64,000 nucleotides of DNA from an uncultured Prevotellaceae bacterium (GCA_902761605.1 CACWLC010000005.1:1-64000), one strand, 5' to 3'; counted from the stretch's first letter, positions 44,079 through 53,887 are shown. Program-made: numbers and translations. The notes: generated from the letters alone by a model not told the origin.

Positions 44079-47000
44079 TCATTCCTCAAAGGATCCGCCT
44101 TTTGAATAATAGAGCTCTGAGAGAGCCTGGAGCTGCTTTTCCATCTGTTCTCCTTTCTTAGTGTCGAGACTGTTCTGGAGTTCCAACATCTGATTCATAA
44201 GATAGAGGTGGAGCATGCAGTCGCGCTGAGAGCTGGCAAAGCGTGAGGCATCGAGAGAACAGTACCACTGCAGATACTGTGAAGACTTCTTCCAGAGCAA
44301 TGTTACGAGTTCCTGAGCCTTCTGCTTCTGATCTGTAACGGAGTATGCACGGGCGAGGTCGAGTGAACCGCTCTGGAAATCATGAGGCACATTATAGCCG
44401 GGAATCTCCTTTTCTGCCTTGTCGAGAACCTCCTTAGCCTTGTCGGCCTTTCCTTCGTCGATGAGGCGGTTGGCCAACTGAGACATCAGACGACGATGAG
44501 TATAACACATTCGCATCACTGTCTCATCGAGATAGATGCCTGGCTTGTCGATACCACCGAACTTATACTTGTGCATGATGTTGTCGAAGGTTTTCTCGGT
44601 ATCGAAGTCCTTTACACCTGGTATCGGCTTACCGTCGATATTGGTGGTGAATGGAGTGATACGGTTGGCGAGACCCTCCTGAACGAAGTTATCACCGAGG
44701 TTCATGTAATTGTCGGCACCAACGGTGGTAGCAACATATACAGGACGAGTCCAGTTGCACTTATCGATCATCTCGAGCATCATCAGGTCGCCCTTATAGA
44801 GAGCGCTCTTGCCCTTCAGCGAGATAACCATCCTGTCGGGGATAGAGTCGCTGGCCATGAGCATACCGCTCTTACGTACTGCCTCCTTGTCGATGGTGAC
44901 ATATACGGTGTCGGTAGGAATGACGTGGAGATCCTTGTTGTTTGTGCGAACCCAGTATTTGAGTATGTTCTTAAGTTCGAAAGGATCATCGCCGAACTGT
45001 GAGGCAGCCTCCATAGGTGACTCCTTGTAGAGCTGCTTAACCTGCTGCTTGAGCGATGGGTCTACCTGAACATACTCGTTAGTGCCTGCGCAGTATTCCA
45101 GACGGCTCCAAGATATGGGAACAGAAGGAGAATCGTAGGCTGGGCGGCGCATCTGGTCGATGTACCAGTCGGTCTGCAGATAAGAGAGGTTGCAGACACG
45201 GGCATCGGTACGCACACCCTCAGTGTCCTGATTATACCAGAGTGGGAAGGTGTCGTTGTCGCCATTGGTGAAGATGATAGGATTGCCTGTCTCCTGAAGG
45301 GTCATGAGGTAGTTCTGTCCGAAGTCGCGGCAGCAGTAGCGGCCAGAGCGATCGTGGTCATCCCAGGTCTGAGAGGCCATTTGGATAGGCACTACTAGGG
45401 ATACTAGGGATACTAGGATGGCGAGAACCAGACTATCCTTCTTAAGCTTGCGGGAAAGCCAGTCGATGATGGCGGCTACACCCATACCACACCAGATGGC
45501 GAAGGCATAGAATGATCCGGCGTAAGCATAATCGCGCTCACGTGGCTGCATCGGAGTCTGGTTAAGATATATTACGATGGCGAGACCAGTCATGAAGAAG
45601 AGGAAGAATACTACCCAGAACTGACGGATACCGATAGGATCATCGATAGTTTTCTCAGAACCACCTATCATCACCTTACGCTTGCGGGTGTACCAAGCCT
45701 GCCAGAAGAGACCAAGCAGACCGAGGATAAGCGGCATGCAGTAGAATACGTTATGACCCTTGTTCTCCTTCAGATCATCGGGAAGCATGCTCTGATCACC
45801 TAAGCGTGCATCGTCGATGAATGAGAATCCTGTGAGCCAGTTGCCGTGCTCGAGTTCACCGTTACCCTGGATATCGTTCTGACGACCGGCGAAATTCCAC
45901 ATGAAGTAACGCCAGTACATAAAGTTACACTGGTAGCTGAGGAAGAAACGGATATTCTCGAGCTGGCTAGGCACCTTAATCATCATTGGCTCGCCACAAC
46001 GGTCGTAGGATACCTCAGAACCATCAACACCTCCCATCCATGACTCGTAGGCAGCAGCATGGCCGCTGTCATACATTCGCGGGAAGAGCATGTTCTGGGC
46101 ATATTTGTACTCATCCTTGGTGCGAACCACGAAGTAAGAGTCGCTCTCATCAGCAGAGGCTTTCTCCTTACGCTGATATACGGGCTTGCCCTTAGACATC
46201 ACAGGCTTGCACATATTACCCTCAACCTGGAGAGCCACCTGGGATGTGTAGGCAGGACCATAAAAGAGAGGGCGGTTACCATACTGGTCGCGTCCAAGAT
46301 AGTCGCCGAGGGTGAAGATATCCTCTGGGGAGTTCTGATCCATCGGGGGATTGGCAGATGAACGGATAACTATCAGAGCATAGGTAGAATAACCGATCAT
46401 CAGCATCAGCATACAAAGCAGGACGGTGTTCTTGGCACGGGCTGTGATAAGATCGGGAAGATTCAGAACGAACCAGAGAGCTGCCAATACCACGATGCCG
46501 ATGATGAATGCTGACCATCCCCATCCGTAGAACGGTATTCCCAGCATACCTACAGATAGCAGGAAGGCAATGTTCTGAATGGTTATGCTGTGACGCTGGG
46601 TCTGAGTCTCGCAGACGGCCCAGATGACACATGCCACAAGCAGGATGATATAGATGATTTCACCGGTGTTGAACGGCATGCCGAGAGTGTTGACAAAGAA
46701 CAGCTCGAACCATCCTCCCACGGTGATGATGCCAGGAACGACGCCATAGAGCACGGCTGCAAGGATTACCAGCGATACTGCAAGAGCAATGAGAGAACCC
46801 TTGAGACTGGCATCGGGGAAGCGACGATAATAGTATACCAGACCGATGGCAGGCAGACAGAGCAGGTTGAGAAGGTGAACGCCAATGGACAGTCCCGTCA
46901 TGTACATAATAAGAATCAGCCAACGGTCGCTATGAGGCTCGTCGGCATGGTCTTCCCATTTCAGTATAAGCCAGAATACCACTGCTGTGAAGGCAGAAGA

Positions 47001-47447
47001 GTAGGCATAAACCTCACCCTCTACAGCAGAGAACCAGAAAGTATCGCTGAAGGTATAGATCAGGGCTCCTACAAGTCCTGACGCCTCGATGGCAATAAGC
47101 CTGGAGAGGGTGATATCTTCCCATTTGTCTGTAATCAGACGACGCAGAAGGTGGGTAATGCTCCAGAAGAGGAACAGGATGCACGCTGCCGACAGCAGGG
47201 CACTCATGATGTTGACCATCTTAGCCACCTGAGCGGGATCGCTGGTAAACTGCGAGAAAAGATTTGCCGTAAGCATGAAGAACGGTGCCCCAGGCGGGTG
47301 GCCTATCTCAAGTTTGTAACCTGTAGTGATAAACTCCGGACAGTCCCAGAACGAGGCTGTAGGTTCGATTGTGGAGCAATATACGAAGGCTGCAATAAAG
47401 AAGGTAAGATAACCTAGGATATTGTCCACTAATTTGAATTGTTTCAT
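44079..47447 (-). CDS. DUF2723 membrane protein, TMEM260-like putative glycosyltransferase
   Basis: A 1122-residue protein. The N-terminal half has about 12 membrane helices and starts LVDNILGYLTFFIAAFVYCSTIEPTASFWDCPEFITTGYKLEIGHPPGAP, the DUF2723 signature with acidic residues in the first loop, as in GT-C glycosyltransferases. The C-terminal half (from about 600) is soluble, probably periplasmic, with helical repeats near the end. The human relative TMEM260 is a protein O-mannosyltransferase, so a protein-glycosylating role using a lipid-linked sugar is plausible here but not shown. One helix (VSLVSLVV) is encoded by a 9-bp tandem repeat. It has its own promoter and is followed by a deacetylase gene. 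Confidence 0.88.
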   Translation of the reverse strand: MKQFKLVDNILGYLTFFIAAFVYCSTIEPTASFWDCPEFITTGYKLEIGHPPGAPFFMLTANLFSQFTSDPAQVAKMVNIMSALLSAACILFLFWSITHLLRRLITDKWEDITLSRLIAIEASGLVGALIYTFSDTFWFSAVEGEVYAYSSAFTAVVFWLILKWEDHADEPHSDRWLILIMYMTGLSIGVHLLNLLCLPAIGLVYYYRRFPDASLKGSLIALAVSLVILAAVLYGVVPGIITVGGWFELFFVNTLGMPFNTGEIIYIILLVACVIWAVCETQTQRHSITIQNIAFLLSVGMLGIPFYGWGWSAFIIGIVVLAALWFVLNLPDLITARAKNTVLLCMLMLMIGYSTYALIVIRSSANPPMDQNSPEDIFTLGDYLGRDQYGNRPLFYGPAYTSQVALQVEGNMCKPVMSKGKPVYQRKEKASADESDSYFVVRTKDEYKYAQNMLFPRMYDSGHAAAYESWMGGVDGSEVSYDRCGEPMMIKVPSQLENIRFFLSYQCNFMYWRYFMWNFAGRQNDIQGNGELEHGNWLTGFSFIDDARLGDQSMLPDDLKENKGHNVFYCMPLILGLLGLFWQAWYTRKRKVMIGGSEKTIDDPIGIRQFWVVFFLFFMTGLAIVIYLNQTPMQPRERDYAYAGSFYAFAIWCGMGVAAIIDWLSRKLKKDSLVLAILVSLVSLVVPIQMASQTWDDHDRSGRYCCRDFGQNYLMTLQETGNPIIFTNGDNDTFPLWYNQDTEGVRTDARVCNLSYLQTDWYIDQMRRPAYDSPSVPISWSRLEYCAGTNEYVQVDPSLKQQVKQLYKESPMEAASQFGDDPFELKNILKYWVRTNNKDLHVIPTDTVYVTIDKEAVRKSGMLMASDSIPDRMVISLKGKSALYKGDLMMLEMIDKCNWTRPVYVATTVGADNYMNLGDNFVQEGLANRITPFTTNIDGKPIPGVKDFDTEKTFDNIMHKYKFGGIDKPGIYLDETVMRMCYTHRRLMSQLANRLIDEGKADKAKEVLDKAEKEIPGYNVPHDFQSGSLDLARAYSVTDQKQKAQELVTLLWKKSSQYLQWYCSLDASRFASSQRDCMLHLYLMNQMLELQNSLDTKKGEQMEKQLQALSELYYSKGGSFEE
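45394..45420 (-). repeat. Tandem 9-bp repeat (3 units) in a membrane helix of the DUF2723 gene
   Basis: ACTAGGGAT twice, then ACTAGGATG. Being a multiple of three it keeps frame and encodes repeated VSL. The CTAGG core recalls the 20-bp repeat at 43381-43460. Confidence 0.85.
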
Positions 47448-47489
47448 CTGAAAACTATATTATTTTTACGTTAAAATCGAAATTCCTTG

Positions 47490-47521
47490 CAAAATTACAA
47501 AAAAAATGGCTACATAAACAA
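47490..47521 (-). promoter_or_regulatory. Sigma-ABfr promoter of the DUF2723-deacetylase pair
   Basis: On the minus strand: TTG (complement of 47519-47521, inside the end of the yqaA-like gene), 21 bp, TAATTTTG (complement of 47490-47497). The leader is about 40 nt. Confidence 0.65.
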
Positions 47522-47962
47522 TCCTGCGCCGTAAATTAAGATTATATAACGGAAAATCTTTCCTAAGGTTATGGCAATGAATGTAATAACGATGTTTGAG
47601 CGCATAAGACCCAAGGCTATTGTAATGGCACTACCCAAGACAGGTAGGAAGGCGAAGAATCCCATCCAGGCTCCGTGTCCGGCAAGAAATCGGTGGGCCT
47701 TGTCGAGATCTTTCTTCTTTACATGGAGGTACCTCTCTATCCACTCCATTTTTCCCATTCGTCCGATGCTGTAGTTTAATATGCTGCCAAGCACATTGCC
47801 TGTAGTGCCATATATCATCAGCGTCCATGGGTCAAGGCCTGTAGCCATTAGTCCTATCATCACCGCCTCGCTGGAGAATGGAAAGAAACTGCCTGCAAGG
47901 AATGCTGCTATGAGCATGCCCCAGTAGCCGTACTGACTTAGAAAATCGATGATGATACCCAT
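47510..47962 (-). CDS. YqaA-like small DedA/VTT-family membrane protein
   Basis: A 150-residue inner-membrane protein with the SNARE-associated/VTT pattern: GSFFPFSSEAVMIGLMATG re-entrant loop, GNVLGSILNYSIGRMGKMEW, and FFAFLPVLGSAITIALG. DedA-superfamily proteins flip or move phospholipids or undecaprenyl phosphate; the YqaA subgroup is uncharacterised. It overlaps the upstream membrane-protein gene by 25 bp and ends the purD transcript. Confidence 0.88.
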   Translation of the reverse strand: MGIIIDFLSQYGYWGMLIAAFLAGSFFPFSSEAVMIGLMATGLDPWTLMIYGTTGNVLGSILNYSIGRMGKMEWIERYLHVKKKDLDKAHRFLAGHGAWMGFFAFLPVLGSAITIALGLMRSNIVITFIAITLGKIFRYIILIYGAGLFM

Positions 47963-48882
47963 ATGCTTAGGATGGTCAGTACCAATGATACTGCTAAGAT
48001 GACAAAGAAAGCAATATTGGTGATGCGGGTATGAGTAAGCGATACGAAATGACCTATCAGCGGACTGGTGGTGATAATCATCGTACGAAGCATTATGTCC
48101 TCAGTTTGAGGTTGAAGAATCATGAATACTAATGTTACGAAATTGATAAACATGAAACTGTAGTATATCTGACGTATACGAATCTTATCGTTGTAACTGG
48201 TTCTGATGAAGTGTATCACTCCTGTGAGAGTAAGTATTACGAGAAATACCAATATCGCTATATGTATCGGATGTGTTGAGGTGTAGTCGACAGGAAACTG
48301 AAAATGCCACAAGGGTATAAAGTGGTCGACGAAGTAGCTGAAATCACCCTCTTCCTTCCACAAAAGCCATGCCGAGACACACCAATATGGAAGAATAAGA
48401 CCAAAAAGCGATGCAAAGAATGTCCTTAGACTCATCGAATAAACGAAAAAAGCCATGAAAAGCCAGTAAACTGGTACAAACCATAGTATCCTGACATCAA
48501 AGAGAGAGCCCAGGCTGAGAATAAGGAACGTATAGAAATCTAATCCTACTGCCTGATAGTCCTGATATGTCTGGTATATCGTAAGCATGCTTGCCACAAG
48601 ACATAGCTGCACGATGGAACCATTAATAGAAGAAAAAAGGAAACAGGCTGCGCAAGATAGGATGATGAATGCTGCAGACACAGAACGGCTGTATATGCGT
48701 ATCAGCACATTCTGATTGTTGATTACTGCCATTAGTGATGCTGACAGTACAAAACATGCAAACTGAATCCACCATTGTTGTCCTATCAAACCACATACCA
48801 ACCATACTCCTAAACCGTAAATAGATACGGCAGGGAGCATGATGCGGCTCTCGGCTACTCTGTTCTGAAACCTCTTCCTCAC
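47938..48882 (-). CDS. Multi-pass membrane protein of unknown function
   Basis: I do not recognise a family. The 314 residues are almost wholly hydrophobic with about nine or ten helices (for example ILPYWCVSAWLLW, HIAILVFLVILTLTGVIHFI, ITNIAFFVILAVSLVLTILSIW). Short charged loops lie between (KEEGDFSYFVDHFI, RTSYNDKIRIRQIYY). It starts 3 bp after purD and overlaps the yqaA-like gene, so it is expressed with them. No catalytic motif is visible. Confidence 0.75.
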   Translation of the reverse strand: MRKRFQNRVAESRIMLPAVSIYGLGVWLVCGLIGQQWWIQFACFVLSASLMAVINNQNVLIRIYSRSVSAAFIILSCAACFLFSSINGSIVQLCLVASMLTIYQTYQDYQAVGLDFYTFLILSLGSLFDVRILWFVPVYWLFMAFFVYSMSLRTFFASLFGLILPYWCVSAWLLWKEEGDFSYFVDHFIPLWHFQFPVDYTSTHPIHIAILVFLVILTLTGVIHFIRTSYNDKIRIRQIYYSFMFINFVTLVFMILQPQTEDIMLRTMIITTSPLIGHFVSLTHTRITNIAFFVILAVSLVLTILSIWVSSSIF

Positions 48883-48885
48883 TTC

Positions 48886-50172
48886 TTATAGATCTGCTCC
48901 GATATCCCTACGGAAATATTTATCTGTGAATTCTATCTTATTTGCTTCTTCAAACGACTTCTGCAGGGCTTCTGCCTTGTCCTTGCCATAACTGCTGACA
49001 GCGATGACACGTCCACCATCAGTTACTACCTCACCATCCTTCAGAGCTGTGCCGCTGTGGAAGACGATGCTACCATCGATATCCTCTATGCCCTTGATGG
49101 GATAACCTTTCTTATATTCCTGAGGATAGCCACCGCTTACCAGCATGACGCAGACAGCAGCTCGGGGATCGAATTCTATGGTACGCTTGTCGAGATTGCC
49201 CACGGCAACACCCTCGAAGAGGTCTACGATGTCGCTTTTCAATCGCAGCATCACACTCTCTGTCTCTGGGTCGCCCATACGACAGTTATATTCGATGACA
49301 AATGGTTCTGGCTCTTGGCTAGGAGTATTTGTGCGGTTGATGAGTCCAAAGAAGATAAATCCCTTATAGTTGATACCGTCGGCAGCAAGACCTTCTACGG
49401 TAGGACGAATGATGCGGTCTTCAACCTTCTGCATCCAATCCTTAGTGGCAAATGGCACAGGGGTAACGCTACCCATACCGCCTGTATTGAGACCAGTGTC
49501 GTGCTCACCGATACGCTTGTAGTCCTTTGCCTCAGGCAGAATCTTGTAGTTCTTGCCATCGGTAAGTACAAAGACGCTGCACTCGATGCCACTCATGAAC
49601 TCCTCGATGACCACACGGCTGGAAGCATTGCCAAACATACCTCCCAGCATATCCTTGAGTTCCTTCTTGGCCTCGTCGAGGGTGGGGAGGATAAGTACAC
49701 CTTTACCAGCACATAAACCATCGGCCTTTAATACATAAGGGGCATGAAGTGTCTCAAGGAACTTCAGGCCTTCTTCGAGATGCTCGCCATCGAAAGTCTG
49801 ATAACGTGCTGTCGGGATATTATGGCGCTGCATGAATGACTTGGCGAAGTCCTTAGAGCCTTCGAGTACTGCTCCTGCCTTCGAAGGACCGATAACGGGT
49901 ATGTCCTTTGTGCGAGGGTCTTCCTTGAGGTTGTCGTAGATACCCTTTACCAATGGGTCTTCAGGTCCTACAACTACCATGTTGATGCCTTTCTCAACAC
50001 AGAATGTCTTGATAGACTCGAAGTCGTCGGCTTTCAAGGCAACGTTCTCACCACAATTACCTGTACCAGCGTTGCCTGGTGCGATATAGAGCTTCTCGCA
50101 TTTGTCACTCTGAGCGATTTTCCAAGCTAAGGCGTGCTCACGTCCGCCACTTCCTAACAATAATATTCTCAT
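48886..50172 (-). CDS. purD: Phosphoribosylamine-glycine ligase
   Basis: Second step of purine synthesis: ATP-dependent joining of phosphoribosylamine and glycine. The 428 residues start [22 protein letters not shown] and hold [27 protein letters not shown], the ATP-grasp core [13 protein letters not shown] and [13 protein letters not shown]. Full length. It lies between the S9 peptidase (38-bp gap filled by a heptanucleotide array) and a membrane protein gene. Confidence 0.96.
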   Translation of the reverse strand: MRILLLGSGGREHALAWKIAQSDKCEKLYIAPGNAGTGNCGENVALKADDFESIKTFCVEKGINMVVVGPEDPLVKGIYDNLKEDPRTKDIPVIGPSKAGAVLEGSKDFAKSFMQRHNIPTARYQTFDGEHLEEGLKFLETLHAPYVLKADGLCAGKGVLILPTLDEAKKELKDMLGGMFGNASSRVVIEEFMSGIECSVFVLTDGKNYKILPEAKDYKRIGEHDTGLNTGGMGSVTPVPFATKDWMQKVEDRIIRPTVEGLAADGINYKGFIFFGLINRTNTPSQEPEPFVIEYNCRMGDPETESVMLRLKSDIVDLFEGVAVGNLDKRTIEFDPRAAVCVMLVSGGYPQEYKKGYPIKGIEDIDGSIVFHSGTALKDGEVVTDGGRVIAVSSYGKDKAEALQKSFEEANKIEFTDKYFRRDIGADL

Positions 50173-50177
50173 CTTAT

Positions 50178-50213
50178 GATTTACGATTTACTAATTTACA
50201 ATTTATGAATTTA
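50178..50213 (-). repeat. Heptanucleotide array (GATTTAC-like x5) between the S9 peptidase and purD genes
   Basis: Five 7-8 bp units (two exact GATTTAC, then variants of AATTTAC) covering the S9 stop codon and nearly all of the gap to the purD start. Confidence 0.75.
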
Positions 50214-52364
50214 TTTCAAGAAGTCCTCGAAATATTGGGTGATACGTTCATGCAGATGCACTGAGGCGTGTCCTCGCATGTTGTGCTCCTCGCCTGGATA
50301 GGCAAAGAAATCGGGCTGGGTGCCAGCTTTGATACATGCGTCAAGGAACGAGAGACAATGTTGGGGCACTACCGTATTGTCATTATAACCGGTGATCATC
50401 TGAAGCTTACCCTTCAGATTCTTTGCCTTATCTATGAGGCTGGTCTTGGCGTAACCATCTGGATTATCCTGTGGAGTGCCCATGTAGCGCTCGCCATACA
50501 TAACTTCGTACCATTTCCAGTCGATGACTGGACCTCCTGCAACACCAACCTTGAAAATGCCTGGATAATTGGTCATCAGTGAGATCGTCATGAAACCTCC
50601 GAAACTCCAACCGTGAACACCCAGACGATTCATATCTACATAAGGCTGCTTTTTAAGGTATTCCACACCCGTCATCTGGTCTTGCATCTCAATCTGACCC
50701 AGCTGGTGGAAAGTGGCCTGTTCAAAGTCTCTGCCTCTATTCTCTGACCCACGATTGTCAAGAATGAAAACGATATAACCCTTCTGAGCCATATATGTCT
50801 CCCAGGAACGACTGGCATAATGCCATGAAGCATCTACATTGTGGGCATGAGGACCACCATATACATATATCACTGTCGGGTATTTTTTATTGATGTCGAA
50901 GTCATGGGGCTTTACCATTCTGAAGTACAGATCGGTGGTTCCATCTGCGGCCTTAATACTTCCACTTTCGTAAATAGGTTGCTGATACTCTTTCCAGGGG
51001 TCCTCGGCATCCAGAAGATCTGTTACCTTACCCATGCCGTTTGTATTGATGATGTCGATGAAGCGTGGGTGATTGTAAGAAGACAGCTTAAGAGCAACCA
51101 TCTGTCCTGATGCCGATGGTTGTGCACTCTGCACTACTCCGATGCCTTTGCCCATAAGTCTGCGCTTACCATTCTTAATGTTGACGGTATACAGATTACT
51201 ATTCATCGGATGGGCCTCATTGCTGAGTATCAATATGCTCTTGGTCTTGGTGTTAAAGCCTACGACATTGAGCACTACCCACTTTCCGCTGGTAATCTGC
51301 TTCAGCTCTTTACCGCTCACATCGAAGAGATAAAGGTGGTTGTAGCCGTCTTTCTGACTCTGCATGATGAACTTCGTCTCATCCCAAGGCAGGAACAGTA
51401 TGGGGTTCTGTGGTTCTACATATTTATCTGAAGTCTCGTGATAAAGCTCTACAATCTTTTCACCAGATTCTGCATCGTAGGATACCAAGCGGCAATCATT
51501 CTGCTTGCGGTTCAGCTCAAAGATGTAGATGGTCTTCTCGTCTGGACTCCATGCTATATTGGTAAAATAACGGTCGGTAGGATCGCCAGCCTGCAGATAG
51601 ATTGTCTTTTCGGTCTTGACATCGTAGACACCCACGGTTACCTTATGGCTTGTCATGCCTGCCATTGGATATTTGTCTGGTTCATAGGTGGCTGAACGTG
51701 GGAAAATGTCTACCTGAGGGTAGTCGGTTACCATGCTCTGATCCATGCGATAGAAAGCAAGTCTGTTACCTTTTGGACTCCAGAATGTGCCCTTGCGAAT
51801 ACCGAACTCATTGCGATGAACACTATGTCCATAAACTATATCCCGACTTCCATCAGTACTCAACTGATGCTTCTTCCCCTCACCGTCAACTACATATAAC
51901 TGATTATCCTCTACGTAAGCTGTAGCTCGGGATACTGAGTTCCAGTCGTTTGCCTCCTGCCCTGAGATGCTATCCTGCCAAACAATATTCTTAGTCTCGA
52001 AGTCAAGCAGAATAAAAGCCTTTCTATTTCCCAAAGCTACAATAGGTTTGTCGGGGTAGGGGAATCTGGCATTCATCAGATGACGAACGTAACTTTCATC
52101 ATTGCTACCTGCCATCTTGTTGATATCTTCGAGAGTAAAGAGGAGGCTTTTCTTGCCAGTTCTTGTGTCTATGGTGTAGCACTCCTCTACATCTGTCTGT
52201 ATCAGTTTCTCGCCCCACCATGTGAGCCACATGTTCTGTGGACGGAGGTTTGCGTAGTTTTTGCCGCCAAAGTTCAGATCCTCAAGGGTGAATAACTTAT
52301 CCTGTGCAGACATCGATACAGATATTATCAGGGCAACGATACCCAATAAGTACTTAATCTTCAT
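50211..52364 (-). CDS. S9 family dipeptidyl peptidase IV-like serine peptidase
   Basis: A 717-residue exported enzyme: signal peptide MKIKYLLGIVALIISVSMSAQ, beta-propeller domain (about 30-470) and alpha/beta-hydrolase domain with nucleophile Ser in HGWSFGGFM (about 587), Asp in GYNDNTVVP and His in GEEHNMRG. It clips dipeptides, or tripeptides in the prolyl tripeptidyl variety, from proline-containing peptides for amino-acid uptake. The nucleophile elbow is GWSFGG rather than the commoner GWSYGG. The start at 52364 lies 11 bp inside the methyltransferase gene; a longer open frame upstream merely reads the methyltransferase tail out of frame. Overlap suggests translational coupling. Confidence 0.92.
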   Translation of the reverse strand: MKIKYLLGIVALIISVSMSAQDKLFTLEDLNFGGKNYANLRPQNMWLTWWGEKLIQTDVEECYTIDTRTGKKSLLFTLEDINKMAGSNDESYVRHLMNARFPYPDKPIVALGNRKAFILLDFETKNIVWQDSISGQEANDWNSVSRATAYVEDNQLYVVDGEGKKHQLSTDGSRDIVYGHSVHRNEFGIRKGTFWSPKGNRLAFYRMDQSMVTDYPQVDIFPRSATYEPDKYPMAGMTSHKVTVGVYDVKTEKTIYLQAGDPTDRYFTNIAWSPDEKTIYIFELNRKQNDCRLVSYDAESGEKIVELYHETSDKYVEPQNPILFLPWDETKFIMQSQKDGYNHLYLFDVSGKELKQITSGKWVVLNVVGFNTKTKSILILSNEAHPMNSNLYTVNIKNGKRRLMGKGIGVVQSAQPSASGQMVALKLSSYNHPRFIDIINTNGMGKVTDLLDAEDPWKEYQQPIYESGSIKAADGTTDLYFRMVKPHDFDINKKYPTVIYVYGGPHAHNVDASWHYASRSWETYMAQKGYIVFILDNRGSENRGRDFEQATFHQLGQIEMQDQMTGVEYLKKQPYVDMNRLGVHGWSFGGFMTISLMTNYPGIFKVGVAGGPVIDWKWYEVMYGERYMGTPQDNPDGYAKTSLIDKAKNLKGKLQMITGYNDNTVVPQHCLSFLDACIKAGTQPDFFAYPGEEHNMRGHASVHLHERITQYFEDFLK

Positions 52365-53829
52365 CGTCGTCAAATCTTCTTTTGTTCTTGCCGAAGTCAC
52401 GTTTGCTTTTACCGAAATCACGATTTCCTTTTCCGAAGTCCCTACCTTTCTTAAAGTCACGTCCCTTGCGTTTGTCATTTTCTTCATGGAAATTACGTTC
52501 TTTACGGATAGGACGCTCTTTTTTCTCAATATCATGACGATGGAAGGTGAAATTACGGATGTCGGCTTCTTCGTTTTGCTCTGTCTCCTCGAGACGTTGC
52601 TTAAACTCACGCTCTTTCTTAAAACGGTGTTTCTGAGCCATCTGGCGCTTTTCTTCCTCAGTCTTTACAACGCCACCCTCATGACGGAAGTCCTTTAATT
52701 TGCCGTCAAACATCTGGTATCTGCGGAACTCGCATTCTAGTGATCCGTTATAAAGAGGAATCTTGATACTCGGCTTGAGCCCGATCTGCTCAAAACACTC
52801 CTCACGATACGAGAGAATCCATGCGTCATTTCCCCTGAACTGGTGCTTCAGACGTTCACCGATCATACGATAGGTGCCAAGGAGGTCTGGCGTGGATATC
52901 CTCTCTCCATAGGGAGGATTGGTAATCATGATGCTCTTGTTCTGAGGCTGCATGAAATCCTTAAAGTCCTGCTGTTCAATGGTGATATCAGCAGAAAGAC
53001 CTGCAGCCTTTGCGTTAAGACGGGCGGTATTTACTGCCTTGATGTCTATATCATAGCCGTAGATATGGTGATTGAACTCACGTTCCTGGCTATCGTCATT
53101 ATAGATATAATCAAAGAGATCTGCATCGAAGTCTAGCCATTTCTCAAAGGCATATTCCTTGCGGAAAAGTCCAGGAGCCATGTTCTTTGCTATCAGTGCA
53201 GCCTCGATAAGGAGAGTTCCTGAACCACACATTGGGTCAATAAAGTCAGTATCGCCCTGCCATCCAGACATCAGTATCATTCCGGCTGCAAGTACCTCAT
53301 TAAGAGGAGCCTCTACACTCTCCTGACGATAGCCTCTGCGATGCAATGACTCTCCACTGGAGTCTAGGCTCAGCGTACATTGGTCTTCTGCAATATGCAT
53401 GTTAAGACGTATGTCGGGATTTGCGACAGAGATGTTCGGACGCTTGCCTGTTTTCTCGCGGAAAAAGTCTACAATGGCATCCTTAACCTTATAAGACACA
53501 AATTTGGAGTGTCGGAACTCTTCAGAGAAAACCACAGCATCTACAGCAAAAGTCTTTTCTGGGCTAAGATATTCGGCCCAATCAATTTTCTTAATCTCTT
53601 CGTAGACATCATCAGCACTCTTTGCCTTGAAATGCCTGATTGGTTTTAAAATACGGATAGCTGTGTGCAATTGAAAATTAGCACGATACATCAGCTCTTT
53701 GTCACCAGTAAACGATACCATTCGTCTACCTATTTGTACATCATTTGCCCCTAATTGGGTCAGTTCTTTCGCCAGTACAGGTTCCAGTCCCATAAACGTT
53801 TTGGCGATGAGGTTGAAATTTTGTTCCAT
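52354..53829 (-). CDS. THUMP-domain rRNA methyltransferase (RlmL-like) with repetitive basic tail
   Basis: SAM-dependent guanine-N2 methyltransferase of 23S rRNA by family. The 491 residues hold an N-terminal ferredoxin-like and THUMP region (LEPVLAKELTQLGANDVQIG, about 10-150), a Rossmann fold (DFIDPMCGSGTLLIEAALIA) and the catalytic TNPPYGERI. From about 370 the protein has a long charged tail, ending in repeats of RDFGK (RDFGKGN, RDFGKSK, RDFGKNK) and an acidic stop (DDDED). Such tails probably bind RNA. The start at 53829 (MEQNFNLIAKTFMGLEPVLAKEL) fits the family and the promoter; ten upstream codons are excluded. Confidence 0.9.
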   Translation of the reverse strand: MEQNFNLIAKTFMGLEPVLAKELTQLGANDVQIGRRMVSFTGDKELMYRANFQLHTAIRILKPIRHFKAKSADDVYEEIKKIDWAEYLSPEKTFAVDAVVFSEEFRHSKFVSYKVKDAIVDFFREKTGKRPNISVANPDIRLNMHIAEDQCTLSLDSSGESLHRRGYRQESVEAPLNEVLAAGMILMSGWQGDTDFIDPMCGSGTLLIEAALIAKNMAPGLFRKEYAFEKWLDFDADLFDYIYNDDSQEREFNHHIYGYDIDIKAVNTARLNAKAAGLSADITIEQQDFKDFMQPQNKSIMITNPPYGERISTPDLLGTYRMIGERLKHQFRGNDAWILSYREECFEQIGLKPSIKIPLYNGSLECEFRRYQMFDGKLKDFRHEGGVVKTEEEKRQMAQKHRFKKEREFKQRLEETEQNEEADIRNFTFHRHDIEKKERPIRKERNFHEENDKRKGRDFKKGRDFGKGNRDFGKSKRDFGKNKRRFDDDED

Positions 53830-53856
53830 TTTCTTTATAATGTGGAAAAACGACTG

Positions 53857-53887
53857 CAAAGTTAATGTAAGTTAGGCAAAAAAACAA
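53857..53887 (-). promoter_or_regulatory. Sigma-ABfr promoter of the methyltransferase-S9-purD transcript
   Basis: On the minus strand: TTG (complement of 53885-53887), 20 bp, TAACTTTG (complement of 53857-53864). Divergent from the histidine kinase promoter. Confidence 0.75.

Noticed and set aside
52365-52610. Lys/Ser-rich N-terminal extension of the S9 peptidase
   Set aside because: This is the methyltransferase tail read in another frame; the signal peptide starts at 52364.
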